A stretch of DNA of 64,000 bases from Pisaster brevispinus (GCA_023634235.1 JAMKCF010000015.1:12372087-12436086), one strand, 5' to 3'. Positions 21,448 to 33,411 are shown, counted from the stretch's first letter. Numbers and translations are program-made. Notes: generated from the sequence alone by a model not told the origin.

Positions 21448-22345
21448 TAGTCTCATTAAGGGGGCTCAATAGAGGGCAGTATTTATCAGTTCATCTCAGA
21501 GCTGTGTATTGAGAGTTGTGACGTGGAGGGACCAGTTTTACCTTCATTCACGTGGTTGCTGGATAGCATTTTTTTCCAAATGCAGCACAACCCAATTGGC
21601 AGACTAGTCTGGCAACATGTATTCTCCCATGCGTTTTTTTAACACAAAATGGCTTCTAATCAGAAGTTGTTGCAACTCTCTCAATACAAAAGTCTCAATA
21701 GGTGGCAGTATTTATCAGTTAATCTCAGTACATAAGGCTCAATAGGTGGCAGTATTTATCAGTTAATCTCAGTACATAAGGCTCAATAGGTGGCAGTATT
21801 TATCAGTTAATCTCAGTACATAAGGCTCAATAGGTGGCAGTATTTTTCCATTAGTCTCAATACAAAAGGCTCAATAGTTGGCAGTATTTATCAGTTAGTC
21901 TCAGAGCCGTTTATTTGGAGAGTTGCAGCAACTTGCGATTAAAAGCAATTTTGTGTAAAAAAATAAAAAATAACAAAAACGCACAGGCAAATACAGGGTG
22001 CCAGCCTTGTCTACCCATTTGGTCATGCTGCATTTGGACAAAAAAACATATTGACCGAAGAAACTGGTCTCTCAATATACAGCTCTAGTTAGTCTCAATA
22101 ATAAAGGCTCAATAGTTGGCAGTATTTATCAGCAAATCTCAATACACAAGGCTCAATGGGGGCAGTATTTATCAGTTAGTCTCAAGACAAATGCTCAATA
22201 GGGGGCAGTATTTATCAGCGAGTCTCAATACAAAAGGCTCAATAGGGTCAGTATTTATTAGTTAGTCTCAACACAAAATGCTCAATAGGTGGCAGTATTT
22301 ATCAGTTATTCTCAATACAAAAAACTCCATACGGGCAGTATTTAC
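21448..22345. repeat. 44-bp minisatellite interwoven with a foldback element
   Basis: A unit of 44 bp (GCTCAATAGGTGGCAGTATT, then TATCAGTTAATCTCAGTACATAAG) recurs about a dozen times, perfectly in the centre (21,690-21,840) and degenerate at the sides. Two inverted arms of about 190 bp (21,500-21,690 and 21,910-22,086; shared ends TGTATTGAGAG and CTCTCAATATACA) flank the central repeats. The satellite also continues outside the arms. Non-coding. Confidence 0.75.
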
Positions 22346-22405
22346 CTTGACTAGTCTTCTCTGCATGTAACCAGTCGGCAGTTTTAGCAGCAGTATCCAC
22401 CAGAC
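22346..22405 (-). pseudogene. POLR3A: POLR3A-like exon (GLVDTA), 2-bp deletion
   Basis: After acceptor GATTCAG it reads GLVDTAAKTA. The next conserved stretch (GYMQRRLVK) is present only in another frame, because GA-ACT has become GACT-like sequence 2 bp shorter than expected (60 bp instead of 62). The donor is AAG|GTAAAT. Confidence 0.75.
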
Positions 22406-23492
22406 CTGAATCAAAACACAAATACAAATAATACGTTTATCTCTAAAAGTCCACTTAGTAAAACTTCAAAGTAATGCTTACCAGAAGCAACAATGCAATG
22501 CTTACATTAGCAGATAATTCCATGTTTATTTCATGGTTTAGCACAGAAATTTCACTAGAGTGCAAAATTTGCTTCTTACCAAAACTTGCACCGGCATTTA
22601 ATGCCAACATTGACGCACAACTTGTACATCAGGAGCCATTTATCTTATTCCACCATCTTTGTCATGTACCCTATGTTCAACAGCAAAATTATTACTGATG
22701 CTTAGTCAACTAAAAGGGTTCAGACTATTTAGCTCTTCCTGGCTCCGGATTTATTCATCCAGGTGTATTAACGTGGACCTTGGGTTCAAGTTAAAGTTAG
22801 AGACGAGGTGAAGGGTCAGAAATGAAGCTTGGGATTCAAAACACCATTTCAATTCATTAGTTTTTCTCCAAAAGACAACTTCTCTCTTCCATTTTAGCTT
22901 CAAGCAAAAACAAGGAAGATAGTGGTAGCACTTAAAGACAAACTAGCTACATACAAAACATGAGCTTTTATAACAACTACTTCGTCCGATGCACTAAAGG
23001 GGACCACTATCTTCCTTGTTTTATCTACCAGACTAACATGGCTATTTTTATTATTAGCTTTGAGCCAGAGAGAGCACATTTTACTCTCTGTAGGTACTTC
23101 TCTCTAGTTTGTAGGAAACACAGTTTTACTTGGGCGGGATAATGTCCAAGAGCTCTCCATGAGTATTGTTTTGTGTTTAAATCATCTTTCTATCAGAGAA
23201 ATACTGTAAATTTGGGGGCTTGTTTCGGTAAATTGTAAACTTGTAATGTATGTAGCCAGCCTCGGTTGACTTTTTGCTGTTCACATAAGTGAGTGGGTAG
23301 TGCCATTTGTATCGTTTGCTATTCAAGTACAGGAGATATATTTATATTTTAGACATCATCTTGTAGATTTGGCTGAATTATTTTAGTGAATGCTTACTTT
23401 TTAATTAGAGGGCCAGCCTCCTTCAATTGCCTCTACATAATGATGAATAAAATATTCAAATACTGATTTATATGGGACTGTTCTCTACTCAC

Positions 23493-23586
23493 CTTCTCTT
23501 CCACCCATGGTGTGAAAGAAAAAATCAGTTGGCGTCAGACCAGTGTAGAAGCTAGTCTTGATAAAACCTTTAGCTGCCAGGTTTAG
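23493..23586 (-). pseudogene. POLR3A: POLR3A-like exon (FFFHTM)
   Basis: A 94-bp exon (acceptor CTTTTCAG, donor G|GTGAGT). It reads [25 protein letters not shown], the conserved bridge-helix approach of multisubunit RNA polymerases. Its phase joins the next exon exactly (REG-LVDTA). It lies only 1 kb from the LNPL exon although about 560 residues separate these in the intact protein. Confidence 0.8.
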
Positions 23587-24579
23587 CTGAAAAGATCATT
23601 CAAACAAAGTAACAGCGGTGTAAAGGAGACACAAATACTGTTCTGTATCCCTGATGTACATGAGGCATCAGGATGATTTATAATTGTCTGATGGCCGGTT
23701 GACCTACACAAGCAATCATCTGTGAACAATATAAAACAATGGTTTAAAACCTTCAAAGCCATCTGCGTTTTGTTGTTGTTCAAGTAAACAATTGATCCTT
23801 TAATATTGAGGCCCTTTTTTGAGGGAGAGTGCCAGTGTGGTGTGACACATGTTAAGAGTTTTTTAGTTTGTATTTACTTGCAAAGCCCTGAGGGACTCAA
23901 TCATCCAGGCTATCCCAGACAGGACCATTCCACATATATAAGATGGAGGGGGGGGGGGCAGTTCCCAGAGATGTGTAACTTTTTTTATGGGCTTTGAAAT
24001 TTTGTTGTGGCATACAAATAAACAAATGTACACACAATCTCCTTTACCACTGCACATCAACACAGAGCTACCCAGATCTACCCCCTCTGATAAGTGGAAC
24101 AATCTGTTCACCTGTCTGTTCTCTTTAACAGGCTTGGCTTTGTGGACTGGTGTTTCAGAACGACCACCTACTCAATAAGAGATTTACACATGGTGCTACT
24201 GCAAACCCCACCTGATTTAAACGAACCGTGTTTAGTTTGTGACAGCTAAATCTGTGAATGACAATTCCAGGGAGAGTCACGTTGCATTCATCATGAATTC
24301 AGAAATCTGGGCTCGATTTCACAAAACACTTAGATTCACCATAAAATGAGTTGTCAATATAGACATAATAATTTGTATTGTGATGTCACACTTTGCTTCT
24401 GAAGCAATTAGGATAAATCTTAGCTCTTTGTGAAATCAGCCCCAGGCTGTATTAAGGATTTGTTGTTTTTGCTTGTTTTGATGAAATCTGTTGCAGAGAG
24501 TAACATATTTCAACATTCAGTCAGAAAATCGGATTTATTACATGCGACCAATGTAATGCGAGTCACATTATCTCGATTT

Positions 24580-24636
24580 TTCCTCTTGTGGAATTCTCTT
24601 GAACAGGTTGAACACAGTCAGCGGATTCAAGCATTC
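24580..24636 (-). pseudogene. POLR3A: POLR3A-like exon fragment (LNPLTVFNLFKRIP)
   Basis: After acceptor TTCTCACAG the frame reads ECLNPLTVFNLFKRIPQEE, matching the ENLNPL-VLNLFKRIP segment of the subunit. Homology is lost abruptly, and a TAA comes before any donor. The exon that should precede it (following FNG of exon 4) was not found in the 5 kb to the right. Confidence 0.7.
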
Positions 24637-26259
24637 CTGTGAGAAGTAAGATCAGAAAAATAATCCAATTTACAATTAACAATTTCATCTTACAAAGGGC
24701 AAGGTCATTTTCATTTTGCAAAAAGAACTTCCATTGGAAAATCTTAAAGATGAGGAACGTCTGAAGGGGCACCAAGGCCAAGACCAGTGGCAACAGAGGC
24801 CATAGCCCAGTGTTATACCAGGCTTGTAACACTAGTCCAGTGTACAATATTGTCAAGAAAAAACTGTTACAGGCTAGTAAATACTTCTCAACTAATTCTG
24901 TGGGCAACTAGAATTTGTGCAGCCTACTTGCTCATACTTCTTTCTTTTCACATGTGAATAATAACTTTTTAAAAAAGTGTTAATTTACTTTGAGTGTGTG
25001 AATGTAACTCCATTTGAACAATAAATGGGTGTAATTTCAAACATAGCTCTGCATACTGTAGGAAAAATACAGAGCAGGCCTTGAACTTCGCTCTTGAAGG
25101 GGCACAGCAGTTTCCCTCTGTATTTGTATTGGAACTTTGCAAAGGGCACCACAGCAAAAGTACAGGGCACCACGGCAATTAATGTGGATGCCGTGGGTTA
25201 TTTTGGGGGCCCTTCGGATATGAAAAGCACTATATAAGAACTGCGTATTTTTATTAGTAGTATTATTAGATTCATTCACCACATGATATCATATTACAAG
25301 CTGGCATAATTCATTTATCCTTCAAAACAGTGGACAAATATTGAATGATCAAACAGTAGGAGGTTTTAAATGCATTAAACATGAAACAGTTGTCCAATAT
25401 GTAAGTCAGGGCTCAAAATTTGGGGAAAAATTCACAAGGCCACAGGGCTAGTAGCTGAACATGTTTACTGGACCAGAAATATTATTTAACAGACCAGAAT
25501 CGAGATGAAAAAAACCTTCCTGATACAGTTTATCATGCACTTAAATGCTGCTAATTGAACAAGCACTATGACACATAAGATAAACAATTTTAATATCATT
25601 TGTCTTTATGTGTAAGTATTTTTCATTTTATTTAAAAGGATTAAAAAGTGTTAGACTTGAAGTCAACATTCAAACATAATTTGTCTCTGCTCAATATATT
25701 ACATAATGACGTATTGTTATTGAATTGTTAAACACAAGACCTCCGAGCTTGTCCAGTCATGAGTTTACTGGCCCGAAGCTAGAATCACTGGCCTCGGGCT
25801 TGCAGTCCAATGAGAAATTCGAGCCCTGGTAATCAGTGAATATTTCAGCTGTTGAGAAAGACTCAGCTAGGGTCGAAACGTGTGGCCACTAACAAAAATT
25901 GAATTGATACAGCAGATTACTTTGACTGGTAAGCAAATTGCAACGGCTTATTGACAGGAAACACAATGCAGGGTACCACTTTGCATCTGTTACCTTTAAC
26001 ACTTTTTCCAATGGTTTTCCAATTTTTAAAAGTACCTGAAACCAGCCAGAGGGTGTTTCAACCTGGAAATGGACATGCAGGCTTATTCTGAAAACAATTT
26101 GAACTGATTCATTCATTGTTTGATTGTTGGGGTCTTTGTTTGTTTATTTGTTTTGTTTTGTTTTGTTTTTAAGTCAACCTCAAATTTCTATCAAAAATGA
26201 ATGAAAAAAGTTACCTTCCTTTTCCCGTCCATTCCAAGGTACACTTTCGATAATATTGT

Positions 26260-26545
26260 CACAGACCAGTATCCTCACTTGGTGTATCCCTACATTATGC
26301 ATAAAACAACAAACCTGTGAAAATTTGGGCTCAATTGGTCATCAAACTTGCAAGAAAAACAATGAAAGAAAAAAACACAGACGTTGCATAGAATTGTGTG
26401 TTTTTAGATGCCTGAGAAAGGCTTCATGCCTGAAGCCTTTCCCAGATTCAAATTGTTTGTGTGAAAAAATTACCTCTCTCTCTAAAACTACATTACTTCT
26501 AAGGGGGTCTTTTCTAACAATGTTTTATAATTAAATATCAACAGC
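26260..26545 (+). repeat. Dispersed repeat, also at 46,570-46,815
   Basis: Shares AGATGCCTGARAAAGGCT, CCATGCC-GAAG, TAAATTGTTTGT, AATTACCTCT and TTCTAACAATGTTTTATA with 46,570-46,815 in the same orientation. No coding potential. Confidence 0.55.
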
Positions 26546-26929
26546 TCTCCAGTGCACTTTACCTAGTAAGTTTAATTTATTGTTTTAGTAATTACCAACA
26601 GCAAACCCTCGCTTTAATTGAAATTTGTGCGTAATTAAAAACCAAGTTAAAAAAAGCAACTCAAATTAATACAACAAAACAAAAAACCTGCAAGTCCATG
26701 TTGAATTACTGTTGGGTTTTAGGCACTTAACAAAAAGTTACAACTATTTGCAAAACTGCTAGGTTGACTGGTACAGTTTATTTTGTTTACTGTTTATTCT
26801 GTTTAATGTTTTATTTTTATTTATTTTTTTACCAACTGAATGTTACGGATACCAAAATGTTACAGACTAGCCCAGTTGTCCAGTTAGTACAGTTCCATAT
26901 GTCAGATATTTTGACCCAGCTGAATTTTT

Positions 26930-27225
26930 GTGCCAAAATGGATTTTATTGGCTAACTTTGTCAATTTTGAGGTGCTAATTTCAAAAAAGTTAGGTACCAT
27001 TTTTTTAAATGGCGTCTTCAGCCGCCATTTTGAATTTCAAAATGGCGGCCATTTTAATTATATTTTGGCCAATATCTCAATTTGTGAGCAATGTAGAAGA
27101 GTTAAAATGGTGGCAATACCCATGTTTATGATACCAGGGATTCCATTAAAACCATTGCCTTAACAGTAACTAACATGGTTTGGCCGCCATCTTGAATTTT
27201 AAAATGGCCGCCATATTGACCTGTA
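26930..27225. repeat. AAAATGGCGGCC palindrome cluster (MITE-like)
   Basis: Several inverted AAAATGGCGGCC / GGCCGCCATTTT blocks, with a central self-complementary GAATTTCAAAATGGCGGCCAT. Typical of abundant marine-invertebrate MITEs. No gene. Confidence 0.5.
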
Positions 27226-28552
27226 CTAAGTGGTTTAATTTGTTTATTCAGACAGAAGGCCATGGGTTCCACGTGTACTTCGAAAGCTTGTGTGTTTTTT
27301 TCTTTAGGTTATTAAAATGCTCTGTAAACTAAACATTGGAGAAAGGACAAATTGAGGTTTATTGTACAATCAGTGAGACCTTCCAGGAAATGTACCATAT
27401 TGTGGTTTTTATTGTCTCCCCAAGTGAATCAATCATCGTTAAGATATATCCATATGGTCTGACAAACTCAATGACTGCGCCTGCATTATGCGTTAAAAAT
27501 GCGATGTAAACAAACAATTTGTCAATCTCCCATCATGCTGGCAACTTAAATGAAATATTTCCAATACTAATACTGGTAATTGAAATTGCGAGTGTACTCA
27601 TTTTCTATGTAGTGTTTTATTATCTCGGGGCGACTCAAAGCGCCCATATTTTTCACAGCAGGGTATCAAGAGCTCTTCTGACTTATTGAGCCAAATTTGG
27701 AAAGAGATATTTGTCTGGGGGGACTGGTACTAGTGTATGCTTTATAATCAGTAAGGTTTTTAGAGTCTACCAATCACTTTAAATCCAGTACTTTGTTCTA
27801 AAAAATAGGGTCATAAATTGGTTAATGCTCCGAAAATAAATGACCATAAAATCTTACTTGGTAAGTAGCACTGCAGCTGTTGATAGTATTGTAGGTCATT
27901 GAATGGTTTTTAACTATGCTTGATGCGTAGGATAAAATCAACTCAATTCTCTCCCTCATCGAGTACTCTTGTACTTCTCATGGACTATCTTCGATGTGCC
28001 ACACGTCTTGACCTGACCTGTAATGAACATTCATGAACGGCATCTTATTAGCATAGTTAGACTTCCCCAGTCTTAAAAACTTCTTTGTTATAATCATTAT
28101 CAGTTATAAGTTCTCTTGCTATTGATTTAGGAATATAACATTTTAATCTATTATTTTTTAAACCCAAGGATTTTTTCAAATGTCATACAATCAAGCTGCC
28201 ACTACAACCTGTACATTTGTTTTTTGTCCTGCGCCAAGTGCTAATAATAACATTCAATCCCTTGATATCCAAAAAGGACCCAGACTAATTTTGTTTCCCT
28301 CCAAGCCTCATTATGGCTAGACTTGTTGAGAGTGGAAAACAAAAATGGCTGTGCAGTGTGAAAAGTATTCCCCAAGCCTTAAAAAAACAAAAACAAACCA
28401 TCAAACAAACAAGCCACATTTTGTTTTAAGAAACAGGACTCGTCAAAAGGATACAGTGCTTAACACAAACCTAATCGGTGTATGGGTAAAAACACAAATA
28501 ATGTTTTACCCGCTGCTAAAATATAAATTTCAAACTGTCTCTAACCACAAGC

Positions 28553-28790
28553 TTGGTGGTCGAGTGGTAAGACATTTTCTCTAACATGGCAAAGGTTGTG
28601 GGTTCGAATCCCACCCGAGTAATGTGGTTATTCATTCACAGGACTCTGGGGGGAAGTAATGAGGACAGAAATTTCATGCTGGCCAAAGCCTCTGTTGCTC
28701 CTGGTCTTGGCCTCATTACATTCCCCCATATTAATCAGGTGGGATTCGAACTCACAAATAATAAGAAAAACAAAAATGGTAAGTAAACAA
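28553..28790 (+). mobile_element. tRNA-derived SINE-like element
   Basis: An A box (TGGTCGAGTGGTAAGAC) and a B box (GGTTCGAATCCCACC) are correctly spaced, so a pol III promoter is present, but the acceptor stem does not pair, so it is not a tRNA gene. An inverted B-box-like GTGGGATTCGAACTCAC ends the unit. Degenerate relatives occur at 331-400 and 9,966-10,035 (TGGTCTAGTTGGTAAGAC). Confidence 0.6.
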
Positions 28791-29660
28791 AAACAACGGT
28801 CCAGCCGAGTTTAATCTCACTTTTCTTGAGTTATTGCTACGACAACACGTCTTTTGTTTTAGCCTTAATTACCTTGAAACTTGACCTAAGGATTACAAAA
28901 CCAAGGGCCTCCTGGTCGATACCAATCTACACACCAAGTTTAAAGTTGATATGCTTAGTTCTTGTCAAATTGTCGCTCTAACATTTATTTTGTTTTAGCC
29001 ATAATGACCTTGTAATTTGACCCAGTTGGTCCAAAACCAACAGCCTTCTGGAAGATTTCAAGACCAATCTAAACATCAGGTCTGGAATTGACATGCCAAG
29101 TCCTTCTAGAGTAATCTGGGACTGCACACACATGGAAGTGTGTAAACACCTGCAATCTGGGACCTCCTATTGTCCCTCTTTTGTTTGGACTTTTTGGCAA
29201 CAACTCCCATTGGTTTTGTACACACTTTTCAACTGGAACCTTATTATCCTCTTTCAAAGTGTATAAAAACTGCATCCTTGTGGAGCATTCTTTTGTTCTT
29301 TCCTTTGTCCCTGCACTAATAACAGTTTCCCATAGAATTTGTCCACAAATTTCCTTGTGGAGCATCCCAGTCTTTAGAATTTCTATGTGGAGACCTTTTG
29401 TTTTCCTTTTTTTTCTTTTATCCATGGTCCATTTTACGACCTTCCCATTGGTTTTGTACACAAAAGCGGAGCGAGGGCGTCTTCGCTCTGTCAAACACCC
29501 GGATTCCTTTTGTAAAAGTCCTCGGTTTCAACGGGTAGACACGCTCACACATGGAAGGACCAAGGCAAACACTATATGCCCCTTCAGCTTCATCTGAGGG
29601 GCATAATTAACAATTTATTCAGAGTTTTGGGTACAAACATCAAGTTATATTTTCCCTCAC

Positions 29661-29820
29661 CATTAAACATTCCACATTTTAGGCAGATCTGCTGTTTGTG
29701 ACACTTCTCGTTAATCTTCTTCTTCAATCCTTTACGCTGAAGATAAGTCAACGATGGCCTCCTCAGGGCATCAAGGAATGATTGTCGATCTGATTGAATA
29801 AGGAGACTACTCCCACAACC
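29661..29820 (-). pseudogene. POLR3A: POLR3A-like exon 4
   Basis: A 160-bp exon (acceptor TATATCTCCAG, donor G|GTGAGG). It reads FLDALRRPSLTYLQRKGLKKK, then CHKQQICLKCGMFNG, carrying the CxxC part of the second clamp zinc site. Its phase fits exon 3. The first cysteine pair expected at the exon start (CCH in vertebrates) is GCGS here. Confidence 0.8.
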
Positions 29821-29982
29821 CTGGAGATATATAAACGAGATTGCAATCAAAATAAGTCAACTTAATTTGGGGGAGTCAAAAGCTAATTCCTTGACTTTGA
29901 CAATGTCTGAGGCTGATATATTTCTCTGGAGGATCGGTAATGGTATGAACTTTTCAATAGTAAATTATTCATTTCATGGCAT

Positions 29983-30062
29983 GTTGTGGATAAGCAGTTA
30001 AGAGCATTGGACTCAAGCTCTGGTGTTTTGATCAGCAGAGCTTTGTTGAGATCCTGCTTCAT
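29983..30062 (+). mobile_element. SINE head fragment
   Basis: GTGGATAAGCAGTTAAGAGC with AGCTCTGGTGTT resembles the tRNA-like head of the SINE at 51.7-52.1 kb (A-box region and following loop) but the B box is lost. Confidence 0.4.
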
Positions 30063-30139
30063 GTTAATTAAGCATGTTTGCCCATCTGGGCCCAACTTCA
30101 AAGAATTGGCACTTATGAAAGCAGGGAATTACGCACTTA

Positions 30140-30271
30140 CGCCAAGCTATTTCATGAGTTAGCAATGAATTTTTGCTTGTGCGCATGCGTACTCCACGTT
30201 TACTAGGCATTCTTCGCTTACACAGCTAGCACAGAATGCGGCGGTAAGCAGAGCCATGAAATTGGGCCCTG
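30140..30271. repeat. CATGAAATTGGGCCC-ended MITE
   Basis: Inverted ends (AGCTATTTCATGAGTTAGC and AGCAGAGCCATGAAATTGGGCCC) place it in the family at 871-1,133. Short, non-coding. Confidence 0.5.
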
Positions 30272-30750
30272 GTGCTTATTCTGTAAAGCGGGAGTGGTAA
30301 ATGTAAGCAAAACTCATGCCTGCAGCTCCATACTCTATAGAGTACAGGGCCAGTACAAAACAAATATGTACATCACATTGTTGTGCTAAGCGTGGTTTTT
30401 TTAGCTCAGCAAACTTGTTGTATTGTTCTTGTTTTGTTCTTGTATCGAGTGGGGTCTATACTCGACAAGCTTATGCTTCTTGGAGACCTCCATCCTCACA
30501 CAGTTATCTAGATTTCTTAATTATTATAATATAATGTAAATTACAGTACATTGCTATTTCATCACTTATTCTTGTGTGTTGGAAAAAATAAAAGAAATGA
30601 ATGAATGAATGAATGCTCAGCAAACTGGTTGAAGTTAACCAGCTATTTAAAATTGGTTCCTGGAGACGGGGAGTGACATACGGCAGTGATGTGGTTTAGA
30701 TCTGTGAATCAAGCTGTGCTAGAGTCTGTATGCTCCATGATAAACCTTAC

Positions 30751-30900
30751 CTTACAAATGCATTGTAGAATACTGATAATTGACCTGAAGTATCCAATGT
30801 GGAACACGGGTAATTCAAGGTTAACGTAACCATAGTGACCAAGGCAGTCTGCTAGAGGCTTGTGGCAGGTCAGACACGGATTGTCCTTCTCATTTGTTCC
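30751..30900 (-). pseudogene. POLR3A: POLR3A-like exon 3 (zinc-binding)
   Basis: A 150-bp exon (acceptor TTTTTTCAG, donor AAG|GTAAGG) encoding exactly 50 residues, the same length as in vertebrate POLR3A. It contains [18 protein letters not shown] and [10 protein letters not shown], the CxxC-CxGHxG zinc site of the polymerase clamp. The exon itself is undamaged. Confidence 0.8.
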
Positions 30901-31369
30901 CTGAAAAAACAAACAAGCAAATTGTTTATTCTGGTTGTGAAGCCAGAACTCTCAGAAATGTGAACTTAATCACTTTACTAGCCACGAACCCCATGGTGAG
31001 AGAAGACAGGGAAGGAAGTTTCAGTTTTAGAAGTGGGAGGAAAAACCCCAGAGCATTATTCCAGGGAAAAACAAAGGAAGTTCAATTCCATGGAAAAACA
31101 ACGCAATCAGCTAGGGACTGAAAATCAAATTCATAGTGCCCGCGGGATTCTAACCGAGGTCCTAAAGGTGGAAGGCAAGGAAAGATACCACAACACCAAC
31201 ATGACTGCCCATTACTGTTTACAAATAAATATTCAATTTCAATTACATACTACATATAAATACACAATATATACTAAAAAGAATAAATTTGATACTGTTT
31301 TGTGTAAGTTTATTGATCGGACTAGAAAAAGGTGAACAAAAATGTTTTTTTACTATGCAATGGTGGTTT

Positions 31370-31485
31370 TAGTACCCCGTACGGTATAGGTGTTCTCTAG
31401 CTGGTACAGATTCTTACTGACGACATGGGTATGAGCTTGCTGACGGATTTGTTCTGGGGACATCAACCCAAAACGAACCTTGCTT
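31370..31485 (-). pseudogene. POLR3A: POLR3A-like exon 2
   Basis: The frame reads KVRFGLMSPEQIRQQA, then HVVSKNLYQLEN, matching the family. The expected PYGVL block follows in the next frame (TPIPYGVLKPP), so one base has been lost or gained near 31,400. No donor in the right phase follows. Confidence 0.65.
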
Positions 31486-31919
31486 CTATTTGTGGAAAAA
31501 AAAAATGTTAGTTTTGTTATCAATTGAATATTTGTTTATTCTCACTGATAAACACACTTTACGATTTATGAATGAGGATTTGGTTTTAAAGCAAAAATGA
31601 CTGTAGTTGTGAACCATTGATCCACCTGTCATAGAAGTATTTAAATGTTGACATTATCGTAGCACGGGTTGAAACATTACGCCTTCGGTCGGCTGAAGAA
31701 AGACTATGGCTCTTTGGACTCTTTAGATCTTTAAAAAAAGGATAGTTTTTTAACCCGTTGAAAATCTTTGGTCAAAGGGACAATGGATGTGATAAAGACT
31801 AAGAGCAATGATTATCTCAGCTACCTAGTCACGCTAGTGACATGTTATTGTAATGTTTACATATGTAAACCGGTCACACGTTATAATTACTGTTATGTCA
31901 TTACTACATGTAGTACTAC

Positions 31920-32519
31920 TGTAACGCAGGAATTAATGTGAGCAGGGCTCTCCTGGTTAACTATACAACTATAACTGTTCGGGTGAACGTGTGCCGGAGC
32001 AGAGGGCGAGTGTAGACGTCAATGAATAAATGGTGGTACAACAAACAAACGTTTCGGCCAAACTTCAATAATAATTTATTTGACGGGTATAACAATCGCA
32101 AATACACAGGTACAACACATCTAGCTGGTAGATATATGAGAGGCGAGTCTCTGATGTATGGAGCCAGTCGGAGCACTCAAGAATGAGAGTCCGAATAAGA
32201 ACACTTTAAAAAGAGAATTTGGGGGGTGTTATATAGGGTTTCTGGAGGTGGGGTGTATCTAGATTTAGCAATGATGTCACAGAGAAAATACATAAGATCA
32301 GTGACATCATTTGAATATAATAAGTTTGGATGAGGTAATGGTCAGCAGGGGAGTTATGGTCAGTGCCTTGGGGAACCTTGGGGTTATAGCCTAGGAATGT
32401 GTGTAAGGAGAGGGGATAAGGGAGTGAGCTTTGAAGTGAAATAGACCACCTGTCGACAATGTTATAATTACAGGGGATAGGGGGAATGGTGAATTTAGTG
32501 CCAGAAAATGAGCCTTACA
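31920..32519. mobile_element. Candidate solo LTR
   Basis: A 600-bp block starting TGTAACGCAGG and ending GAGCCTTACA, flanked by CTAC and TTAC (3 of 4 matching). The ends resemble those of the 485-bp LTRs at 36.2/39.0 kb (TGTAACACAG and TTTACA), which have a CTAC duplication. It contains a TATATAGGG box at about 32,232. No second copy in the window, so the assignment is tentative. Confidence 0.4.
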
Positions 32520-33368
32520 TTACTAATATGGAGTTCTTCGTTCACAGGGAGTTCCCCTACACAATAGTCTGTCACCGAATTCCCGTTTCACTCCAGTTCA
32601 CTGCGTTAATAACGTGTGTACTGCATGTATCGTAGCTCCCACTTTGTACTTCAACTTGTTAACAAAAGTGTCGGACTCGTTTACTGTGTTTCATTCAACC
32701 ACCCGACATAGTCGGTCATACTAATTACCGCCAACACACCCTAAACACACCGTCAAAAATATCCACTGGTTTGAGGGTACATTTCATTTTAGCCCTGGTA
32801 GGACGTCAGTGTATGTTGCACTGCACTGAACGGAGGAGTCCAACCTAGGCTAATTAAATTTTTATAAAAAAGGAAATTTTTTCAAGCAAATTGTTTATCT
32901 CTAAATTATAAAGCAGCATAGGCATAGCCACTGTAATGCCTTCTCACGGAGCTTGGACCGAAAAAAGCATGAAGAGTGCCCTCCGTTGTCCATCCCATGA
33001 GGAGACAATATAATGCCCAACGGTATGCTTCTATTTCTAATATTAATAATATTAGACTTAGAGATAACTTTTTCGCGTAAAAAACCCATCCATTTTCACA
33101 AACGAAATGTAACCTCAATCTGATGGAAATTCTTCTTAGCCCATACTCTACAGTTCTATTCTGCTATCGTCGATTTAAACTGTACTTTGGAGGTGTTGAC
33201 AGTACATTGACGGTACTGTGGCAATTGAGTTGACTGTCGACGGTGTGTTGACGGTTACTTGTACTTATATAATGTCATTGTAATGTATGTATATAGGACC
33301 GGCTCTGTCGCATGTTTCCATTTTCACGTTTCACCCGTTTTCTACTGCAATTTTAATAAAACTTACAT

Positions 33369-33411
33369 TTTTTTTGGCAATGTCTGTCTCTCTGAACTGT
33401 TCTTTCACCAT
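33369..33411 (-). pseudogene. POLR3A: POLR3A-like exon 1
   Basis: The start codon context is AATCATGGTG and the product begins MVKEQFRETDIAKK, nearly the same as the known N-terminus of the subunit. It ends at A8-T|GTAAGT. The best in-phase join to exon 2 would need seven rather than eight A residues, so a homopolymer change may already break the frame here. Confidence 0.7.

Larger units (their letters stand above)
24640..29650. other. Intronic/intergenic stretch of repeats between POLR3A-like exons
   Basis: No convincing gene. Contents: SINE-like 3' end at about 25,060-25,260 (AAAAGCACTATATAAGAACTG); a GAGAAAGACTC-GGGTCGAAACGTG repeat block at about 25,850; a dispersed repeat (26,260-26,545); an AAAATGGCGGCC palindrome cluster (26,930-27,225); a tRNA-like SINE (28,553-28,790); and a CATTGTT/CCTTGTGG-rich repeat (29,100-29,600) whose 141-codon minus-strand open frame has no recognisable domain. 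Confidence 0.5.
22346..33411 (-). pseudogene. POLR3A: POLR3A-like partial, decayed copy (RNA polymerase III largest subunit)
   Basis: Seven minus-strand blocks match the largest subunit of RNA polymerase III in the correct order. They cover the N-terminus, the two N-terminal zinc-binding regions, a segment near human residue 190, and the FFFHTM-GREGLVDTA bridge-helix region. The exons between human residues of roughly 210 and 770, which hold the NADFDGD catalytic magnesium motif, are absent; only about 1 kb separates the flanking exons. The 60-bp GLVDTA exon is 2 bp short and out of frame, exon 2 switches frame in its last third, and the LNPL exon meets a stop before any donor. Introns are kept, so this is a duplicated rather than retro-copied pseudogene. 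An assembly collapse is the alternative. Confidence 0.7.

Noticed and set aside
21448..22345. A CRISPR-like array
   Set aside because: The 44-bp units are directly contiguous with no unique spacers, and the DNA is animal. It is a minisatellite.
25960..26045. The missing POLR3A exon after exon 4
   Set aside because: An acceptor-flanked VLLKIGKPLEKVLK frame looked tempting but lacks the KKCG and HEKY landmarks.
28553..28630. A tRNA gene
   Set aside because: A and B boxes are present, but the acceptor stem does not pair and the unit continues as a SINE.
29069..29494. A 141-codon minus-strand coding gene
   Set aside because: The frame lies in a repeat related to 50.9-51.5 kb, has no recognisable domain, and the opposite strand is equally open.
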